The translations under genes were made by a program, and so were the position numbers. DNA of 64,000 nucleotides from Aequorivita capsosiphonis DSM 23843 (GTDB lineage: Bacteria > Bacteroidota > Bacteroidia > Flavobacteriales > Flavobacteriaceae): positions 248,001-312,000 of the forward strand of contig NZ_AUBG01000001.1 in NCBI RefSeq assembly GCF_000429125.1. Direction: 5' to 3'. Shown here piece by piece: positions 25,922 through 34,888 of the stretch; the stretch's first letter is position 1, and every line of letters starts with the position of its first letter. The notes under the pieces are model-generated. The model saw only the letters and a list, made by a program, of their open reading frames with translations. It was not told where the DNA came from and did not search any database.

Positions 25922-27577
25922 TCAATTCAGTCTTTTATCTGGCTTATCGGGATGATCCAAATCCCATAATGGTCTTCGGCTGTGCACGGGTGGTATTTCA
26001 ACAAAATTTTTAAGGTTTGGTGGAGAGGGCACCGCCCACTCCAAAGTCCACGCATTCCAAGGATTGGAAGTAACTGTTCTAGGTTTCTTTAAAGTGGTGT
26101 ATATATTCCAAAAGAAAACCGCCATTCCCGTAAACATAAAAAAGGCTCCAATTGACGAGAATAGATTCAACACCTTCCAGTACGGCAAATCTGGGTAGGT
26201 ATAAATACGTCTTGGCATACCAATCATCCCTAAAATATGTTGTAAAAAGAAGGTCAGATTAAACCCAATTACAAACAGCCAAAAATGCCATTTGCCCAAT
26301 CTTTTTGATAATTTTCTACCACTAATCTTCGGAAACCAATAATAGATTCCTGCAAAAATTCCGAAGAGACTTCCACCTAAAAACACATAATGAATATGGG
26401 CAACCAAATAATACGTATCGGTTAATTGCCAATCAATAGGAACAATGGCGAAGGAAATACCGCTCAATCCTCCAAGCGTAAAATCGATTAAAAACGCTAT
26501 TGCAAAAAACATAGGAATTGTTAATCGAATACTTCCCTTGTACATGGTTCCTATCCAATTGATTACTTTTAGACCCGTTGGAATTCCTATCAACATACTG
26601 CTTATGGCGAAAAAACTGTTTACCGCGTTTGAAAGCCCGACCGTAAACATATGGTGCGCCCAAACACTATACGAAAGCAGCGCAATGGCAACCGTTGATG
26701 CGGCTACGAATTTATATCCAAAAATGGGCCTTCTGGAAAAAACGGGGATTACTTCAGAAATTATTCCAAAGGCTGGGAGTGCCAAAATATATACTTCGGG
26801 ATGTCCAAACGCCCAAAAAAAGTGTTGCCATAAAAGGGCTGAACCTCCTGAAGACGGTATAAAGAAATGGGCATCGAACTGACGGTCCAATAAATTTAAG
26901 AAAAGCCCCGAATTCAATAATGGAAATGCTGCCAGCATTAAGAAGGCATTTACAAACATCATCCACACAAACAGTGGAAGCATGTTCAGTTTCATCTCTG
27001 GCGAACGCATGCAAAGCACCGTAGTTACAAAATTAAGCGCTGCGCCAATACTGCCAATCCCTGTCAATATCAAGCCCACCAAATAGTAATCTACTCCAGC
27101 CGTGGATGTATAATTCATCTCGCTCAAGGGAGGATAGTTGAACCATCCGGCCTTTGGTCCTCCGCCGGCCAGAAAGCTGAAATAAAGCAAAACACCGCCC
27201 ATACAGGTCATCCAAAAACTAAAGGCATTCAATCGGGGAAAAGCCATATCGTTGGCGCCAATCATCAAGGGAATCAAGTAAGTTCCCAAACCGATCAAGG
27301 CAGGCATCAGCACCAAAAAAATCATAGTGGTGCCATGCATAGTAAAAATCTGGCTGTACATTTCAGGGGAAACGAGATGATTCTCCGGCCAAGACAATTG
27401 TGCTCGAATAATCATGGCCTGTAACCCCCCAATAATAAAGAAAAAGAGTGCCAGCCATAGATACATGATCCCCAACTGCTTGTGATCTACAGAGGAAATC
27501 CAAAGCAACTTCCCCCTAGCTCTTTTTAAGCTTGGAAGCGGTTCGTTTTCTTCAGGCATTTTAATGTACAGGCTCAT
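25922..27577 (-). CDS. ctaD: Cytochrome c oxidase subunit I (A-type haem-copper oxidase)
   Basis: Catalytic, proton-pumping subunit, 551 residues and 12 helices. Haem a ligand His is in FTMHGTTMIF. CuB and cross-linked Tyr lie in WAFGHPEVYILALPAFG, further CuB histidines in VWAHHMFTVGL, and the haem a3/a histidines in YYLVAHIHYVFLGG. The D-channel aspartate is present (IGANDMAFPRLNAFSFW), as are the channel glutamate (GHPEVY) and K-channel residues (IPTGLKVINW), so it is a family A enzyme. ATG at 27577 overlaps the ctaC stop by four bases. Confidence 0.97.
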   Translation of the reverse strand: MSLYIKMPEENEPLPSLKRARGKLLWISSVDHKQLGIMYLWLALFFFIIGGLQAMIIRAQLSWPENHLVSPEMYSQIFTMHGTTMIFLVLMPALIGLGTYLIPLMIGANDMAFPRLNAFSFWMTCMGGVLLYFSFLAGGGPKAGWFNYPPLSEMNYTSTAGVDYYLVGLILTGIGSIGAALNFVTTVLCMRSPEMKLNMLPLFVWMMFVNAFLMLAAFPLLNSGLFLNLLDRQFDAHFFIPSSGGSALLWQHFFWAFGHPEVYILALPAFGIISEVIPVFSRRPIFGYKFVAASTVAIALLSYSVWAHHMFTVGLSNAVNSFFAISSMLIGIPTGLKVINWIGTMYKGSIRLTIPMFFAIAFLIDFTLGGLSGISFAIVPIDWQLTDTYYLVAHIHYVFLGGSLFGIFAGIYYWFPKISGRKLSKRLGKWHFWLFVIGFNLTFFLQHILGMIGMPRRIYTYPDLPYWKVLNLFSSIGAFFMFTGMAVFFWNIYTTLKKPRTVTSNPWNAWTLEWAVPSPPNLKNFVEIPPVHSRRPLWDLDHPDKPDKRLN

Positions 27578-28500
27578 TTCAGGTTGTGGATATAGGTAAC
27601 CAGTGCATTCAGTTCTTTTTTTGAGAAAATAAAATTAGGCATGTGCGCTCCAGATTTTACTTTTTGCGGATCCTCCAGCCATTCTTTTAAGTTTTCTTTA
27701 TTGTTTATTTTCATATCGGCCAAAAAACGTTTTCTACTAGCAAAATGTGTCAAATTTGGACCGATGTTGGCTTGATATGGAGTTCCATTGATAGCGTGAC
27801 AATTAGTGCAGGTTTTCTGTTCAAATAGCCTTTTTCCTTCTATAAAATTCGAATTTTCACTTGTTGCCACGGGTTTCAATTGTTGGGTTTGCCAAGCCTC
27901 GAAATCTTTCGGATTTTGAGCGGTAACCCTAATGCGCATACGGGCGTGGGCTTGGCCGCAGAATTCACTACAAGTGCCTAAGTACTCTCCTTCCTTATCG
28001 GCGTAAAGCCACATATAATTTGTGTTGCCGGGAATCATATCCATTTTTCGCCCTAACTCTGGCACCCACCAACTATGGATTACATCTGCTGAGTTAAGCT
28101 GCAACAAGACTTTTTTTCCTACCGGAATATGGATTTGATTTGCGGTAGTTACGCCACTATTCGGATATTTAGCCTCCCACCACCATTGATGGCCCGTAAT
28201 CTGTAGAAATGGCTCCGGATTTTCAGGAATGTTCTGCACTTTCCCCATTGTAGAAATGGTCAAATAAACGAAAACCGCTGTAATGGTCGTGGCCAGTGAT
28301 GTTAAAAAAATCTCAACCTTGACGCTTCCTTCCCTTTGCTCAGGTAAATCAGGCCTTTTTTCTGAATTGTATTTATATAAATAATAAAAGATATAAAACA
28401 CTACTAGAAAAAAAATAATGGCTGCCACCACAAGAAAATAGATGAAAAGATTATTGATCAATTCAACATTGGTTGTTTCCAAAGAAAAAGTGAGCGTCAT
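27574..28500 (-). CDS. ctaC: Cytochrome c oxidase subunit II with cytochrome c domain (caa3 type)
   Basis: 308 residues. Two N-terminal helices (~15-45 and ~62-85), a cupredoxin domain with all CuA ligands (His142, Cys177, Glu179, Cys181, His185, Met188) and a C-terminal mono-haem cytochrome c (CTNCH, 231-235; candidate axial Met in HMPNFIF). Accepts electrons from the bc complex cytochrome c domain and delivers them to CuA. First gene of the minus-strand respiratory operon; the promoter should lie in 28501-29011. Confidence 0.96.
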   Translation of the reverse strand: MTLTFSLETTNVELINNLFIYFLVVAAIIFFLVVFYIFYYLYKYNSEKRPDLPEQREGSVKVEIFLTSLATTITAVFVYLTISTMGKVQNIPENPEPFLQITGHQWWWEAKYPNSGVTTANQIHIPVGKKVLLQLNSADVIHSWWVPELGRKMDMIPGNTNYMWLYADKEGEYLGTCSEFCGQAHARMRIRVTAQNPKDFEAWQTQQLKPVATSENSNFIEGKRLFEQKTCTNCHAINGTPYQANIGPNLTHFASRKRFLADMKINNKENLKEWLEDPQKVKSGAHMPNFIFSKKELNALVTYIHNLK

Positions 28501-29011
28501 TATCTATTAAGTTAAATTTTTATCCACTTAAGAAAACCAATGGGAACGGAGGATAAGTACTCTGTTTAATAAGGAATGTTTATTTTGAAAAACTATCAAT
28601 TTGATGTCAGCTCTAAATGTGACACCAGATAGCAATGATTGCCTCGTTCCCAAACGGCTTCATGCATTTGGACCATATTGAGAATAATGGGTTTTGCCCC
28701 TCTTTCGCAAAATGAATGTTCTTCAATGCGGAGATGATGAGTTGTCCAATTTTCTGAATGCTTATACCTTCTATTAAAAGCCTTCACTAATTTAAAAAAA
28801 GACTGAAATAGCTTTTAGTTCATTAAAATATATTTTTAGCCTTTTAACTTAATTCTGTCTTAAGTTTTTCGCTTTTAAAGAAATGTACCAAAGCATATAT
28901 AAACTACCTCGAGGCAAAGCTTCTGGAAATCAGACCCCAAAAAGGAATAAACCTAAATACGCATAAAAAAAGAGGCCGGAGCCTCTTTTCTAAAATCAGA
29001 TTATGGTAAAA
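28501..29011. other. Intergenic region upstream of ctaC
   Basis: 511 bases. It contains a terminator for the 29012 gene (listed separately) and the ctaC promoter region. A minus-strand open frame of 63 codons at 28596-28787 (MKAFNRRYKHSENWTTHHLR, later MVQMHEAVWERGNHCYLVSH) has a surprisingly protein-like composition with many His, Trp and Cys. I do not recognise it and cannot say if it is translated. Confidence 0.4.
28964..28990 (-). terminator. Rho-independent terminator of the 29012 lipoprotein gene
   Basis: AAAGAGGC / GCCTCTTTT hairpin read on the minus strand, followed by a seven-base T-run, 22 bases after the stop of the minus-strand lipoprotein gene. Confidence 0.85.
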
Positions 29012-29434
29012 CTAAAAACTTGGATACTCTTTTTGCCATTGTTCATATTTCTTATACTGCTCTGGAGATAGCACTGGTTTTAAGCTTAAACCTCGCTGCT
29101 GCTGCAATTTTTCATTATCTATTTGAGAAATATTGTTGTTCTTCCCCATATCCTTTATCTTCTTATTATAATCGTTTTCAAAATTGATTATCTGCTCTTG
29201 GTCCATATCTAAATACTTGTACATACCGTGCATAGTTTCGGTATTTAGAGTTAGATATTCATCATTGATAGTGGTATTATCACCAACCAAATTATCATCG
29301 GCCAGATTATCCATATTATTATCCGGGGTTTCGGCAGCATAGGTATTGCTTTCTACCTTCTTTTTACTAGTGTCGTTACACGAAACAAAGGCAACGATTC
29401 CCAAGGTCATAAAAGCGATTTTTAAAGTTTTCAT
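29012..29434 (-). CDS. Small lipoprotein with helical C-terminal half, unknown function
   Basis: 140 residues from ATG 29434 (a TTG at 29446 would add four). MKTLKIAFMTLGIVAFVSCND is a lipoprotein signal peptide with the lipobox cysteine. An acidic, Asn/Asp-rich linker (~25-55) follows, then a helical segment ending LSPEQYKKYEQWQKEYPSF, reminiscent of the LTPEQ...Y motif in Spy/CpxP-like and other Bacteroidota envelope proteins. Function unknown. Has its own terminator. Confidence 0.8.
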   Translation of the reverse strand: MKTLKIAFMTLGIVAFVSCNDTSKKKVESNTYAAETPDNNMDNLADDNLVGDNTTINDEYLTLNTETMHGMYKYLDMDQEQIINFENDYNKKIKDMGKNNNISQIDNEKLQQQRGLSLKPVLSPEQYKKYEQWQKEYPSF

Positions 29435-29536
29435 AGGTTCTTTCAATTATTGGGTCTAAATTTTATAAAACCAAATTATAGAAATTTTCTATTGAAAGCG
29501 TTTTCGATAACACAAAATATTAACTCAAAAAAAAAA

Positions 29537-30520
29537 TTATTTCTCCCCCGCTATTCCGCGGATTTGTTCCTGAAAAGATTTCGGGCAACATTTGTATTTA
29601 TTCTTGAAGATTTTTGAAAAATAGCTTCTACTGGTCAATCCAATACTGTAAACAATCTCAGAGATATTTAGGTCCGTGGTTTTAATTAGTTCCATGGCTT
29701 TTTCTAAGCGAACGTTACGAATATAATCAATGACCGTTCTATCGTGTATTTTCTTAAAGCCTTCCTGAAGTTTTGCTGGTGAAAGTCGAGTTTCGCTACA
29801 TAGAAATTCAATTGAATAATTTAATGAAGGATTTTCACGAATGAAATCAGAAACTGTTTGCACCCGATTAATTTCAGTTTGGGTAAGCACTCCATAATCT
29901 TGATGCTCATTAGAAAAAGCATTTAATACTTGCTCCATTTTAAGTCCCAAAATTTGCAAAATCAAACCTTGCATAATGAGTTCACAAGCTACGTCATCCT
30001 TAGACATTCGGGATAAACTATTTATCTTTTCAAGCAATTTTAAATAAGGTCGACCAATATATATATAGTTAGATTTTGTGACCTGGCTACAGTAGGAGTT
30101 CTTGAATTTATCATAGAACAAATTTTTAGCAGTTAAAGCCTTCTCTTTCGGTTTCCCAAAAGAAATAACACAAAATTGATTCACCGAATGCTGGTCCAAA
30201 CCAATTAAAACATCGTCTGAAGATTTATTATAGACAATAGCACTTTGGAACGGCAAAATCACCTCAGCAGTTGCATTTGCTTTTATTGACAAAACCCCTT
30301 TCCAACAATAGATAAAGTAGAAGCCTTCCTTGCTTATCTGACTTATCTTAATATGTTCCTGTAGTTTCGTATTAATTGAATATTCCTGATAACAGAATCC
30401 GTTCGGAAACTCGTTCAGTTTCTGATTTCTTTCAGCTTCCTCTTTTAAGAGTAGATAATGTTCTTTTAAAGGAAAAGATTGTTGTGGTTTTGAAATTGAG
30501 TCTGGCTTTGATTGTTCCAT
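29537..30520 (-). CDS. AraC-family transcriptional regulator
   Basis: 327 residues from ATG 30520. The N-terminal ~200 residues form a sensor region of cupin-like type with no clear ligand motif. The C-terminal ~100 residues have two helix-turn-helices (SIEFLCSETRLSPAKLQEGFKK and NISEIVYSIGLTSRSYFSKIFKNKY), typical of AraC. Related to the regulator at 40042-41061 over the DNA-binding domain, where several segments are near-identical (NISEIV/SISEIV, SRSYFSKIFK/SKSYFSKIFK). Target unknown. It lies between the CDF exporter and the lipoprotein gene. Confidence 0.9.
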   Translation of the reverse strand: MEQSKPDSISKPQQSFPLKEHYLLLKEEAERNQKLNEFPNGFCYQEYSINTKLQEHIKISQISKEGFYFIYCWKGVLSIKANATAEVILPFQSAIVYNKSSDDVLIGLDQHSVNQFCVISFGKPKEKALTAKNLFYDKFKNSYCSQVTKSNYIYIGRPYLKLLEKINSLSRMSKDDVACELIMQGLILQILGLKMEQVLNAFSNEHQDYGVLTQTEINRVQTVSDFIRENPSLNYSIEFLCSETRLSPAKLQEGFKKIHDRTVIDYIRNVRLEKAMELIKTTDLNISEIVYSIGLTSRSYFSKIFKNKYKCCPKSFQEQIRGIAGEK

Positions 30521-30803
30521 AACCAATAAGTTTTTTGTTAATTACAAGGCTTTTGCAAATTTTCGATATAAAGTGAAAACATGTAGGTATGAAATATAAA
30601 TTTAAAAATTAAATAACGTTAAAAAAAGGAATACTCCTTAAATTGGATAAATAGCAGATTTAACCTATCTTCTATCTAATCAGATCTTTGAGTTTGTTAA
30701 TAATTTCCAAAGGATTTAAATAAAGAAAAACGGAACTTCACATACGTGACATTATTGAAGTCTTTTTTTAAGATGAAAGAATAAATATTAAGTGAGGAAA
30801 ACC

Positions 30804-31709
30804 TTAAGCTTTTCTAATTATTTGAATATATACCTGAGAAACCTTGGGACACTTTTCCTTAATTTCATTACTTAAAGCCGCAATTTTGTTTTCTGCCTCT
30901 TCTAGCAATAGATTTTCCCTAAAAACGATCTCGAGAATTACTAAAATGGCGTCAGGACCAAAATGATTTGTTTTAGGATATCCATAGTCCAAAATATCAT
31001 GATCTGAGTCTAAAATAGCTTCTAATTTGTTTAAAACCTCTGGCGTTGCACTTTCGCCTAATAGCAGGCCTTTAGTTTCTCTTGCCAAGAAAATGGCCAC
31101 GACCAATAATACAACCCCAATAAGAATGGAAGCCGCTCCATCTGCATATTCGTATTGAAAATGGATAGAGATAAAAACGCCTAAGAAAGCTATAATAAGA
31201 CCCGTGACGGCGGCCGAATCCTCTAAGATTATTACAAAATTTGCAGGGTCCTTACTCTTTATCATGTTTTTAAAAAGATTTCCCTTTGGGTTCAGTTTTT
31301 TAAAACTGCGGATAGCAATAATAAGTGACGAACCTTCAAATAATACCGCAGCGCCAAGAACACAATAATTCCAAATGGGTTCTTTAATTATTTCCGGGTT
31401 TTGTATGGAATGTACCCCTTCATAAATGGCGAAACCTCCACCAAAAGCAAAAATAAGAAGACTCACAATAAAACTCCAGAAATAAGTTTCCATTCCATAA
31501 CCGAAAACATGGGTTTTATCGGAAGCGCGTTTTCCCTTTTTAATTCCAAAAAGTAACAAAAATCCATTCCCAGTATCTACAATGGAATGGATTCCTTCTG
31601 CAAACATAGCGGAACTCCCTGTAAAAAAAGCCGCTATAAATTTACTGATAGCAATCAGAACATTCGCCGTAATGGCGCCGTATATAGCTATGTTCGATTT
31701 ATGTTTCAT
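30804..31709 (-). CDS. Cation diffusion facilitator (CDF) family transporter
   Basis: 301 residues with about six transmembrane helices and a C-terminal cytoplasmic domain. Transport-site motifs: FAEGIHSIVDTGNGFLLLFG in helix 2 (HxxxD) and ILEDSAAVTGLIIAFLGV in helix 5 (LED variant), as in the SLC30A9-like branch. ATPEVLNKLEAIL and QVYIQIIRK mark the C-terminal metal-sensing domain. Proton-driven export of Zn2+, Fe2+ or another divalent metal. The divergent neighbour at 32006 encodes a metal-binding HMA protein. Confidence 0.92.
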   Translation of the reverse strand: MKHKSNIAIYGAITANVLIAISKFIAAFFTGSSAMFAEGIHSIVDTGNGFLLLFGIKKGKRASDKTHVFGYGMETYFWSFIVSLLIFAFGGGFAIYEGVHSIQNPEIIKEPIWNYCVLGAAVLFEGSSLIIAIRSFKKLNPKGNLFKNMIKSKDPANFVIILEDSAAVTGLIIAFLGVFISIHFQYEYADGAASILIGVVLLVVAIFLARETKGLLLGESATPEVLNKLEAILDSDHDILDYGYPKTNHFGPDAILVILEIVFRENLLLEEAENKIAALSNEIKEKCPKVSQVYIQIIRKA

Positions 31710-32005
31710 TTTAGTTTCGGCATTTCAAATATTCTTAAAATCATTCTGAATAAAATAAAAGCCTAGCCTTTTAAGTTTCAGAACGGTGTTTACGAAAATT
31801 AATCATTCAATCGGAAATCGAATGTTCTATAAAGATAAAAAAATAGCTCGCAAGCTTTATAAAAGTAGTCAAATTAAGAAAACCCGTAAAAAGTCTAACT
31901 TAAAAGGAATTGAAAAATTTACTCGAATAGAATGGATGTGTAACTTATGTTACAGCATATCGCTAATGGAGCTTGTATTTTTGAAAAACCAAATTTTATA
32001 AAGCG

Positions 32006-32275
32006 ATGAAAACTATATTTATAATACATAACCTAAAGTGCAGAGGTTGCGCAAATACTATTACTAATAACCTATCGTCCATTCAAAATATTTCTGAGGT
32101 AAAAGTCGATGTGTCTGAGAGCGCCGTATCTTTTCAATCTTTAACCCCAAATAATTCTTTAAAAGTGAAAGAAAAATTGAAAAGTTTAGGCTATCCATGC
32201 ATAGAAGATTCAAATTCGCTCACTTCACAGGCAAAATCTTTCGTAAGCTGCGCTACCGGGAAACTTTCAAAATAG
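32006..32275 (+). CDS. Heavy-metal-associated (HMA) domain protein
   Basis: 89 residues. A single HMA ferredoxin-like fold: IFIIHNLKCRGCANTITNNL with a CxxC metal site (Cys12, Cys15), then EVKVDVSESAVSFQ and KVKEKLKSLGYPC, the standard betaalphabeta-betaalphabeta order. The C-terminal ~20 residues add a further Cys. Probably a cytoplasmic copper or zinc chaperone. Divergent from the CDF exporter, 128 bases before the peroxiredoxin gene. Confidence 0.88.
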   Translation: MKTIFIIHNLKCRGCANTITNNLSSIQNISEVKVDVSESAVSFQSLTPNNSLKVKEKLKSLGYPCIEDSNSLTSQAKSFVSCATGKLSK

Positions 32276-32403
32276 ATTATTGGATTACATTCTCATAAAT
32301 AAACATGAATCATCCTCAATAGATGATTTATATCACTGTTTAGAATTTATGTAAAGCTTAATTTTATTCAATTTTTAAACTACAACGGTAAAAACTAATT
32401 ATT

Positions 32404-33066
32404 ATGGAAACAAATCAAGAAATACCACAAGTGAACGCAATGCCAAGAATTGGTGATAAGGCTCCAGACTTTGAGGCAAATACAACAAAAGGAAAAATAA
32501 AATTTTCAGACTTCGCCAAAGATAAATGGGTAGTTATGTTTTCGCATCCTGCAGATTTCACCCCAGTTTGCACCACTGAACTAAGCGGATTTGCAAAGCG
32601 AAAAGGCGAGTTTGATGCTTTAAATACAGAACTTTTAGGCTTGAGTATTGACAGTATTCACGCACATTTGGGATGGGTTCAAAATGTAAGGGAAAACACA
32701 GGTGTTTACTTTGATTTCCCTATTATTGCAGACATAGACATGAAAGTAGCAAAGCTTTATGGAATGCTACAACCCAATGAAAGTGAAACGGCTGCTGTAC
32801 GTGCCGTCTTCTTTATAGATCCTAGCAAGAAAATACGTTTGATTATGTATTATCCATTAAACGTAGGTAGAAATATGGATGAGATTTTACGTGCTTTGGA
32901 AGCACTTCAGATTTCTGACGAACACAAAGTTGCCATGCCATTAGATTGGAAAAAAGGAGATAAAGTAATTGTTGGCCCACCAAAAACCTTAGACGAACTT
33001 AACAACCGATTAGCGGATGATTCACTGAAAAAAGTAGATTGGTATTTAGCTATGAAAAATATTTAA
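32404..33066 (+). CDS. 1-Cys peroxiredoxin (Prx6 type)
   Basis: 220 residues. Reduces hydrogen peroxide and alkyl hydroperoxides with a peroxidatic cysteine at Cys56 in the motif SHPADFTPVCTTEL. There is no resolving cysteine in the usual C-terminal VCP position (the C-terminal half reads DYWKKGDK-like PLDWKKGDKVIVGPP), which marks the 1-Cys Prx6 subfamily. Full length with the extended C-terminal domain. Followed by its own hairpin at 33075-33111. Confidence 0.95.
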   Translation: METNQEIPQVNAMPRIGDKAPDFEANTTKGKIKFSDFAKDKWVVMFSHPADFTPVCTTELSGFAKRKGEFDALNTELLGLSIDSIHAHLGWVQNVRENTGVYFDFPIIADIDMKVAKLYGMLQPNESETAAVRAVFFIDPSKKIRLIMYYPLNVGRNMDEILRALEALQISDEHKVAMPLDWKKGDKVIVGPPKTLDELNNRLADDSLKKVDWYLAMKNI

Positions 33067-33074
33067 TTTATCTT

Positions 33075-33111
33075 AGATCAGCCTTGCGTTTGTAAAATTC
33101 AAGGCTGATCT
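33075..33111 (+). terminator. Hairpin after the peroxiredoxin gene
   Basis: Perfect 11-base stem GATCAGCCTTG / CAAGGCTGATC with a 13-base loop, 9 bases after the stop. The following TAATTAGTTTT is only partly T-rich, so it may be a terminator or an mRNA-stabilising hairpin. Confidence 0.6.
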
Positions 33112-33145
33112 AATTAGTTTTCAATCAGATAAAACCCTTTAAACA

Positions 33146-34489
33146 ATGACAATAAAACAATTTCAAGATAAACCACTAGCGCATTACTCTTATGCTATTA
33201 TTAGTGAAGGCGAAATGGCTTTGGTAGATCCGGCCAGAAATCCTATGCCGTACTATAAATATGCCGAAGAAAACAATGCAAAAATTGTAGCTGTATTTGA
33301 AACTCACCCACATGCCGATTTTGTGAGCAGTCACTTACAAATACACCAAGAAACCGGGGCAACAATCTATGTCAGTAAATTGGTAGGCGCAAATTATCCG
33401 CATCAAACCTTTGATGATGGCGATACGCTAAAATTGGGGAAAACAATTTTTACTGCAATCAACACGCCGGGGCATTCTCCAGACGGGATTACAATAATTG
33501 CAAAAGATGACAAGGAAAATCACGTCATGTTCTCGGGAGATACTTTATTTATTGGCGACGTTGGACGCCCAGATTTACGTGAAAAAGCTGGAAACATGAG
33601 AGCTACTCGTGAAAAACTCGCTAAAAGTATGTTCGACACTATTCAAAATAAATTTAATCATTTACCGGATGATACTATATTATACCCAGCTCACGGAGCA
33701 GGTTCGTTATGTGGTAAAAACATGAGCACAGATTCTTCTAGCACTTTAGGAAATGAACGCGTTGGGAATTGGGCATTTAAAAAACAAACCGAAGAACAAT
33801 TCGTTGATTACATTTTAAGCGACCAACCATTTATCCCTTCCTATTTTGGATTTGACGTAGATATGAATAAAAGTGGCGCAGACAATTTCGAAAAGAACAT
33901 CGGTGATGTTTCTCTTAAAATTGGAATTGACAAACTTCCTGAAAACGCTTTGATAATAGATGTTAGAGATGAGGCAGATTTTAAAAAGAACCATCTTTTA
34001 GGCAGTATAAATATCATGGCTCGCAGTGAAGGTGACAAGTTAGAAACTTGGCTCGGCGCTATTGTTAAACCTAATGAGAAGTTCTATTTAGTCTTAAATT
34101 CTATAAACGATAAAGATGAAATTCTTGATCGTATTGCTAAAATAGGTTACGAAACCCAAATTGAAGCTGTAGTCACACTTTCAAACAAGACTTTTGTTAA
34201 TTCAGATAAGTTTGATCTTGAAGATTTCAAAAAGAATAACGAAGCCTACACCATTATCGACATCAGAAACCGAGGTGAAGTTGCCCAAGGTAAGTTTTTT
34301 GAAAACGCGATAAATATTCCTCTTAACGAATTGAGAGATTCTGAAGAAGCAATCCCAACAGATAGACCTATACTTGTTCACTGCGCAGGAGGGTATAGAA
34401 GTGCTTCTGGAAGTAGTATTGTCGATAATTTGATGGATGATATCAAGGTTTTTGATTTAAGTGAAAAAGTGAATGATTTTAAAGTTTAG
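33146..34489 (+). CDS. Persulfide dioxygenase-like metallo-hydrolase fused to two rhodanese domains
   Basis: 447 residues. The N-terminal metallo-beta-lactamase fold has ETHPHADFVSSH (His54, His56, Asp58) and later NTPGHSPDG, FSGDTLFIGDVGRPDL and PAHGAGSLCG. The second-metal histidine position is Phe59, consistent with a mononuclear-iron persulfide dioxygenase. Two rhodanese domains follow. The first has no catalytic cysteine (FYLVLNS); the second has VHCAGGYRS. It likely oxidises glutathione or bacillithiol persulfide to sulfite and handles sulfane sulfur. Downstream of a peroxiredoxin, so redox and sulfide stress. Confidence 0.9.
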   Translation: MTIKQFQDKPLAHYSYAIISEGEMALVDPARNPMPYYKYAEENNAKIVAVFETHPHADFVSSHLQIHQETGATIYVSKLVGANYPHQTFDDGDTLKLGKTIFTAINTPGHSPDGITIIAKDDKENHVMFSGDTLFIGDVGRPDLREKAGNMRATREKLAKSMFDTIQNKFNHLPDDTILYPAHGAGSLCGKNMSTDSSSTLGNERVGNWAFKKQTEEQFVDYILSDQPFIPSYFGFDVDMNKSGADNFEKNIGDVSLKIGIDKLPENALIIDVRDEADFKKNHLLGSINIMARSEGDKLETWLGAIVKPNEKFYLVLNSINDKDEILDRIAKIGYETQIEAVVTLSNKTFVNSDKFDLEDFKKNNEAYTIIDIRNRGEVAQGKFFENAINIPLNELRDSEEAIPTDRPILVHCAGGYRSASGSSIVDNLMDDIKVFDLSEKVNDFKV

Positions 34490-34540
34490 TTAGATCAATT
34501 ATAAAATTGCTTGCCAGCGATAGTTAGCAGGTTAAAAATT

Positions 34541-34575
34541 AAAGCCCTTGAACAGAAAATCAAGGGCTTTTTTTA
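34541..34575 (+). terminator. Rho-independent terminator
   Basis: Stem AAAGCCCTTG / CAAGGGCTTT with an AACAGAAAAT loop and a seven-T run, 52 bases downstream of the persulfide dioxygenase stop. Confidence 0.9.
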
Positions 34576-34709
34576 TGGTTTTAGCTAATATTTTCAATCG
34601 TAAATTAAAACCATTTAGCGTTTAGCTATTGTTTAACCTTACTTTTGTTTAAGAAATAAGCAAATTTATTAAACATTTTGTATTTTTCAACAAAATAAAA
34701 TCTAGCCCA

Positions 34710-34874
34710 ATGTTCAGTATATTCAAGAAGAAATCGGAAAAGGAAAAATTACAAACGCAGTATGAAAAGCTTCTTAAGGAAGCATATACGCTTTCAACCA
34801 CTAATAGAAAAATGAGCGATCAAAAAGCTTTTGAAGCTTCAGAAGTTTTAAAGCAAATTGAAAAACTTGATTAA
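34710..34874 (+). CDS. Small helical protein, Lacal_2735 family
   Basis: 54 residues from ATG 34710. Starts MFSIFKKKSEKEKLQTQYEK, then LLKEAYTLSTTNRKMSDQKA and ends EVLKQIEKLD. This matches a Flavobacteriia-wide small helical protein family I know as Lacal_2735 (DUF6435-type); function unknown. First of five small genes in the same direction (34710-36214). Confidence 0.8.
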   Translation: MFSIFKKKSEKEKLQTQYEKLLKEAYTLSTTNRKMSDQKAFEASEVLKQIEKLD

Positions 34875-34888
34875 ATCAATTGAGGCAA

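Noticed and set aside
31786-32001. 71-codon frame between the CDF and HMA genes
   Set aside because: Starts with GTG, is very basic and low-complexity, with no family likeness; treated as chance.
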